From: Johnsonella ignava ATCC 51276
Lineage (GTDB): Bacteria; Bacillota; Clostridia; Lachnospirales; Lachnospiraceae
Direction: 5' to 3'
DNA: 20,051 nt
NCBI RefSeq assembly: GCF_000235445.1
Contig: NZ_JH378840.1
Coordinates: 35,343-55,393, forward strand
The position numbers and the translations under genes are program-made. The notes under the pieces were generated by a model, which was not told the origin of the DNA, ran no database searches, and saw only the letters and a program-made list of their open reading frames with translations. Each line of letters opens with the position of its first letter. Within the stretch, counting starts at the first letter, position 1. This document shows positions 16,320-20,051 of this stretch, piece by piece.

Positions 16320-17786
16320 TCAAGCCCAAAAAGGAATATACTTCATATATCTCGGAGCTGTATTTTCATCAACTGGCTTAATAAGTTTGGCTTCTAATGT
16401 ATCTTTAATTATCCTCGATGCTTTATATTTATCTTTATCACTTATATCAAATAATTCTCTGAGTGAATTATTCGTTATGCTCTCTCCATTGACATAGACA
16501 AAGCAAGCCTGCATATAACAAGTTCTTATTCTATCTTCTTTACTAATCAAGTCAAAAGGAGCTTTCAAATAGAGAGTTACTTTTGTGAATTTATCACTTT
16601 GATTTTCGATTTTAGGAGCAAGCATAGAATTCTTACTTGTCGCATATACTATCTTATCAAAACCACTTCCTCTTTCTTCACAAATCCCACATTTGTGCAT
16701 AAATCCTGCAAGATTTTCATTTCTTGAAATCGGAACTGTATCAACAATGCGGTCTATCGAAACCAATGGCGAACCTGCATTTGAAAATTCTATCCTATCT
16801 TTGAATAACTCAACCATAGGACTTGTCCCTTTTTGTTCAATAGCTTGATGAATCATGATATTGGCAATTAACTCACGAATGGCTATCTCCGGATAACCCA
16901 ACTTAGTTTTTCTTATAGAGTCTTCAATTATCTCTTCCTGTGGAATGACAGTCAAAACATAATCTACAATTTCCTCATATGAAATAGCATAACCTTCACT
17001 AAATACTTTTTCCCGTATCGTGTCAAGTCTATTGTTCTCTTTATACCAAATTACTCTTATAGATTTATGAGCTAAACTCTCAAAATTCTTTAAATCTTTT
17101 GAAATAAGTAATGCTCCTAAATTAGTAATATCATAGCTTCCGGAATCATTTCTTTTTATAAACTTTTCATTAGTAAAATCATCCAATATTTTATTGTTAT
17201 TTTGTGGTAATGCAACCCCCATCTTTTCATAATATCCCGCTACATTCAGTACATCTAACACCTCATGAAACGAAATATTATCTTTTGCATTTCTTAATTC
17301 AAACGGAGTTGTATCAAAAGCTGCCCATAGAGATCTCTCTTTATCAGGATATTCTTTCAACTTCTTCTTATTTGTTCCAATTCTAATATACTCTTCACCT
17401 GAAAACTTAATTGGCTGCTTTTCTGCACATGGAATTTCGAGTAATACTACATTTTTATCCTCAATTTCTGTTTTATAAAATCTGAAGTCTATTCTTGGAT
17501 TTGTCATTCGAGATAACCATGCTTCAAGTTCTTCCGAACCTTTTTTACTCTCCCTATAATCAAATGTAGTTCCTACAATTTTATGTGTATTATCATCAAT
17601 ACCCCAGAGTAAATATGCTTTAGGTCTTCCCCATAAAGTTGCAGAATTGCCTAAAGCAGAAATATACTCACCTATCATCTGAGGTTCATCGTTATTATGC
17701 TTAAATTCAACCCATTCTGTTTCACTTGGCAAAGAAATCAACTCTCTGATTAAATTTTTTATATAATCTTGATTTTTTATTGCCAT
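16320..17786 (-). CDS. AlbA_2 (Schlafen-like) domain plus Bergerat-type ATPase regulator
   Basis: 488 aa. Residues ~20-140 are an AlbA_2/Schlafen-like nucleic-acid-binding domain (SETEWVEFKH at 21-30, LLWGIDD at 59-65, EEYIRIGTNKKKL at 131-143). A region with TNLGALLISK (221-230) leads to a divergent GHKL-type ATPase (IAIRELIANIMIHQ at 301-314 with Glu305 and Asn309, DRIEFSNAG at 330-338, NENLA at 356-360, ERGSG at 371-375). A winged-helix-like C-terminus (~430-480) ends in PFWA. Such proteins are annotated as ATP-binding transcriptional regulators or helicase-like; relatives occur in defence and mobile-element neighbourhoods, but the role is not settled. ATG 17786 has AGGAGA. It has its own promoter and sits between topB and the giant gene, perhaps as an inserted cargo gene. 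Confidence 0.83.
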   Translation of the reverse strand: MAIKNQDYIKNLIRELISLPSETEWVEFKHNNDEPQMIGEYISALGNSATLWGRPKAYLLWGIDDNTHKIVGTTFDYRESKKGSEELEAWLSRMTNPRIDFRFYKTEIEDKNVVLLEIPCAEKQPIKFSGEEYIRIGTNKKKLKEYPDKERSLWAAFDTTPFELRNAKDNISFHEVLDVLNVAGYYEKMGVALPQNNNKILDDFTNEKFIKRNDSGSYDITNLGALLISKDLKNFESLAHKSIRVIWYKENNRLDTIREKVFSEGYAISYEEIVDYVLTVIPQEEIIEDSIRKTKLGYPEIAIRELIANIMIHQAIEQKGTSPMVELFKDRIEFSNAGSPLVSIDRIVDTVPISRNENLAGFMHKCGICEERGSGFDKIVYATSKNSMLAPKIENQSDKFTKVTLYLKAPFDLISKEDRIRTCYMQACFVYVNGESITNNSLRELFDISDKDKYKASRIIKDTLEAKLIKPVDENTAPRYMKYIPFWA

Positions 17787-17822
17787 CTTAATTCTCCTAA
17801 CAATTACAAATAAATTGCTTAT

Positions 17823-17851
17823 ATTATAGCATTTTTAGAGGATTTTTTCCA
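17823..17851 (-). promoter_or_regulatory. Promoter of the AlbA_2 gene
   Basis: On the minus strand, TGGAAA (17851-17846), a 17-bp spacer and TATAAT (17828-17823) with a TGC extension. It lies in the 84-bp gap after topB, about 36 bp before the AlbA_2 ATG. Its layout is the same as the mobC promoter (TGGAAA, 17 bp, TGN-TATAAT). Confidence 0.7.
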
Positions 17852-17870
17852 CTCTGAAATTAGTTACCTC

Positions 17871-19577
17871 TTACTTTGCGTATGTCAGAACAGCCTCTTT
17901 TAGCTCATTTTCAATCGCTTCTAAAAATTCTTCCTTTGAAGATTTTCCCTGAGCAATATCCGATAATTCCATTTCCCATTTTGCGGTTGTTTCTGCTGAT
18001 TTAAAGGTATCGGATACTATTGTTACAAGGCTAATCCCTTTATGCGTGGCTACAAGATTTTTCTTATCCCTTTCTACAAAGCCCTTAAAGATTAGATTTT
18101 CAATAATTCCTGCCCTTGTTGCCGGAGTGCCAAGCCCTTTTCTTTCCACTTCTACACCTTTTTCAAGTGCGTCATTTCCTGCAATCTCCATAGACTTTAG
18201 AAGCGTATCTTCTGTAAAGTGCTTGGGAGGTTGGGTAAATTTTTCTTTAATCTCTTTATTTTCAATGCTTAAAGCATCATCAACATTTACATTAGGAAGT
18301 TCTACATCCTCATTCTTCTTGGACTTATACTCTTTAAGATATTTTGTAAACCCCTCGTCTTTAATTACCTTTCCTGAACTTGTAAATTCAAAGCCGTCAA
18401 ATTCAGCTACTATCTTCGTTATATTTTCAATGAGTGGATAGCCTACACTTGCGTGAAATTTATCGGATATAAGGAAATAAACTTTTGCTTCGCTTGGAGG
18501 AAGCTCCGAAACATCTTCCTTTAATGAACTGATTGTCGGAATAATCGCATGATGATCCGTAACCTTTTTAGAATCAAATACTACCTTAATACGCCCTGTG
18601 TCAAAGTCATTCTTACCTAAAATGTTATTAACCGTACTTACAATCATATCTTCCGTTAAACATCTGCTGTCTGTTCTTGGATAGGTGATGAGCTTTTTCT
18701 CATAAAGGCTTTGGGCATAATCAAGTGTCTGTTTAGCACTATATCCGAAATACTTATTGCACTCTCTTTGAAGTGTTGTAAGGTCAAAAGGTAAATCAGG
18801 TTTAGTAATCTTTTCTTTCTGAATGACATCGGTTATTTCAATCTTATCGCCTACTAAATTTAAGAGCTGTTCAGCAGCAACTTCATCATCAATTCTATCC
18901 GTTGATAGTGTAAAACCATTTGTAGAAAGCTCTACTGTGTAATATTTTTCTTTCTGATAATTTGCTATCTCATCATCTCTTTTTACGATCATGGCAAGAG
19001 TAGGTGTCTGCACTCTGCCAACACTGTAATTTTGCTGATACAGACAAGAGTAGAGCCTACTAATATTCATTCCGACTAACCAATCCGCAATCGCTCTTGC
19101 CTGTGCCGATTCAAAGAGATTATCATAGTCCTTTCCGTCTTTTAGATTATCAAAGCCCTCTTTAATGGCACTATCTTCCATTGAAGAAATCCAAAGGCGT
19201 TTCATCTTCTTTTTACAATTCACTTGATTATATACAAGCCTAAAAATACTTTCTCCCTCACGACCTGCGTCGCAGGCATTGATAACCGTATCAACCTCCT
19301 TATCATTCATCAGCTTTTTAAGGATGTTAAACTGCTTCTTGGTTGCTTTTGCTACTTCATACTTGTAGTCGCTCGGAATAATCGGTAAATCAGCCATATT
19401 CCACTTGGCGTACTTTTCATCATAAGCATCCGGATTTGCCATTTGAATTAAATGTCCAACACACCAGCTCACCCTATATCCGTTTCCTTCATAATATCCG
19501 TCTTTCTTTTTATTTGCTCCAATAACCTTTGCAATGGAGATTGCAACACTTGGTTTCTCTGCAATAACTAACTTTAT
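17871..19577 (-). CDS. topB: DNA topoisomerase III (type IA), start codon apparently lost
   Basis: The homologous frame runs from an ATA codon at 19577 (IKLVIAEKPSVAISIAKVIG, the Toprim start including the catalytic Glu of AEKPS) to TAA at 17871, about 568 codons. Further motifs: CDAGREGE (Toprim acidic triad), SVGRVQTPTLAM, and the active-site tyrosine in LITYPRTDSR. All internal motifs are intact. The expected ATG reads ATA and has no ribosome-binding site. The first standard in-frame start is GTG at 19472, which would remove 35 residues including the catalytic Glu. The C-terminus stops at ELKEAVLTYAK, with no zinc-finger region such as many element-borne TopB proteins carry. TopB relaxes or decatenates element DNA during conjugative processing. 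Identity is sure; whether a functional enzyme is made is not. Confidence 0.85.
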   Translation of the reverse strand: MKLVIAEKPSVAISIAKVIGANKKKDGYYEGNGYRVSWCVGHLIQMANPDAYDEKYAKWNMADLPIIPSDYKYEVAKATKKQFNILKKLMNDKEVDTVINACDAGREGESIFRLVYNQVNCKKKMKRLWISSMEDSAIKEGFDNLKDGKDYDNLFESAQARAIADWLVGMNISRLYSCLYQQNYSVGRVQTPTLAMIVKRDDEIANYQKEKYYTVELSTNGFTLSTDRIDDEVAAEQLLNLVGDKIEITDVIQKEKITKPDLPFDLTTLQRECNKYFGYSAKQTLDYAQSLYEKKLITYPRTDSRCLTEDMIVSTVNNILGKNDFDTGRIKVVFDSKKVTDHHAIIPTISSLKEDVSELPPSEAKVYFLISDKFHASVGYPLIENITKIVAEFDGFEFTSSGKVIKDEGFTKYLKEYKSKKNEDVELPNVNVDDALSIENKEIKEKFTQPPKHFTEDTLLKSMEIAGNDALEKGVEVERKGLGTPATRAGIIENLIFKGFVERDKKNLVATHKGISLVTIVSDTFKSAETTAKWEMELSDIAQGKSSKEEFLEAIENELKEAVLTYAK

Positions 19578-19620
19578 GCGGAGTGGTTCTAAATGTAGAG
19601 TTTGTATTAAAATTATTCAT
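19546..19620 (-). other. Short out-of-frame leader reading into topB
   Basis: An ATG at 19620, with AAAGGAG about 13 nt upstream, opens a 24-codon frame (MNNFNTNSTFRTTPHKVSYC...). It overlaps the first codons of topB in another frame and stops at a TAA inside topB. The topB frame itself stays open upstream to 19616. A single-base shift between 19578 and 19616 would therefore join this start to TopB (…TLHLEPLRIKLVIAEKPS). It is either the remnant of a frameshifted topB start or a leader peptide. Confidence 0.4.
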
Positions 19621-19681
19621 ATATCTTAAATATCTCCTTTCTAACTTTACATAATATTCTTACTAAATTTAAAATTAAATA

Positions 19682-19696
19682 TAGTGCAATGCACTA
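19682..19696. repeat. Perfect palindrome between topB and the recombinase gene
   Basis: TAGTGC-AAT-GCACTA, 6-bp perfect arms with a 3-bp centre, 23 bp upstream of the recombinase ATG and just before its ribosome-binding site. It could be an operator for the divergent promoter region or a recombinase-binding site. It is too short to act as a terminator. Confidence 0.55.
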
Positions 19697-19719
19697 ATAA
19701 TTTTAGAGGAGGTAGTATT

Positions 19720-20051
19720 ATGTCAAAAAAAATAGTACTGATTGCTGAATTGCCGTCATATATTGATGGACTGTGCAAAAGGCTTAAAGAGATGGGATAT
19801 TCCGACGGAACAATTAAAACCCATCGAAGAACTCTTAATAAATTCTGCCAATATGCAGATAAAATGCAGTTTAAGAATTTTGATTCCTTCGCTATTCAGC
19901 AATTTGTTATTGCTAGCAATGCAGATAACTATGATAACAAATACCACAGTTGTCGATACAACAGACCGTTTGCAATGCTTAATGATTTTATTACATTTAA
20001 TTCTGTATTACGACAAAAATATAGTTCAGTATGCTCTTTCAACGAAACATT
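19720..20051 (+). CDS. Tyrosine recombinase/integrase, N-terminal part, 3' end outside window
   Basis: 110 complete codons from ATG 19720, which has a strong AGAGGAGGT 5-6 nt upstream. The visible part is a SAM-like core-binding domain: SYIDGLCKRLKEMGYSDGTIKTHRRTLNKFCQYAD (about residues 13-47) fits the classic pattern of tyrosine integrases (long helix, G-Y-S-x-x-T-I-x-x-x-x-R-x-L-x-x-F). The catalytic domain with its R-H-R-Y residues would lie to the right, so activity cannot be judged. Transcription is divergent from topB. Neighbours suggest it is either the element's own recombinase or that of another element inserted next to topB. Confidence 0.72.
   Translation, partial: MSKKIVLIAELPSYIDGLCKRLKEMGYSDGTIKTHRRTLNKFCQYADKMQFKNFDSFAIQQFVIASNADNYDNKYHSCRYNRPFAMLNDFITFNSVLRQKYSSVCSFNET

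Noticed and set aside
19756..19947. Minus-strand 63-codon frame opposite the recombinase gene
   Set aside because: Antisense of a frame with a strong SD and a recognisable integrase N-terminal pattern.

Overview
The window looks like a mobile-element segment from a low-GC Bacillota, probably an anaerobic member of the Clostridia/Tissierellia group. The evidence is AT-rich DNA, Gram-positive Shine-Dalgarno sequences, sigma-A promoters, and protein families typical of the Tn1549/CTn5-like integrative elements of gut and oral Firmicutes. No chromosomal housekeeping gene, rRNA or tRNA is visible, and the species cannot be named.

Layout: (1) 1-4612, minus strand, a cargo operon. It starts with a TetR-family repressor, continues with two half-size ABC exporter subunits (a probable heterodimer), and ends with an ECF/CbiO-type ATPase that runs off the left edge. 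A strong promoter (TTGACT-17-TAATAT) overlaps a 33-bp imperfect palindrome, the likely TetR operator. (2) 4613-4950, a dense 338-bp non-coding region: two divergent promoters, several inverted repeats, an intrinsic terminator inside the mobC leader, and a candidate oriT. (3) 4951-6638, plus strand, mobC and a MOBP-like relaxase. (4) 6707-16129, minus strand and convergent with the relaxase: an OB-fold ssDNA-binding protein and a giant (2907 aa) DUF2958/adenine-methylase-like/SNF2-type helicase fusion. A second reading frame with an excellent ribosome-binding site overlaps the giant gene (14950-15357) and encodes a TnpV-like protein. (5) 16130-17870: unusual direct repeats, an attenuator-like hairpin, and a self-contained AlbA_2/Bergerat-ATPase gene with its own promoter. 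(6) 17871-19577: a topoisomerase III (topB) gene whose 5' end appears broken and whose C-terminal zinc-finger region is absent. (7) 19578-20051: a divergent region with a perfect palindrome, then the N-terminus of a tyrosine recombinase that runs off the right edge.

Working model (inference): MobC and the relaxase nick and pilot DNA at an oriT near 4811-4925. The helicase/methylase protein, SSB-like protein and TopB form the DNA-processing module usual in these elements, and the tyrosine recombinase would move the element. No VirB4, coupling protein or pilus gene is in view, so the window could be part of a mobilizable element, a degraded ICE, or an ICE whose transfer genes lie outside. The ABC/ECF operon is cargo that probably exports or imports a small molecule. 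Coordinates and motifs were read by eye; no database search was possible.
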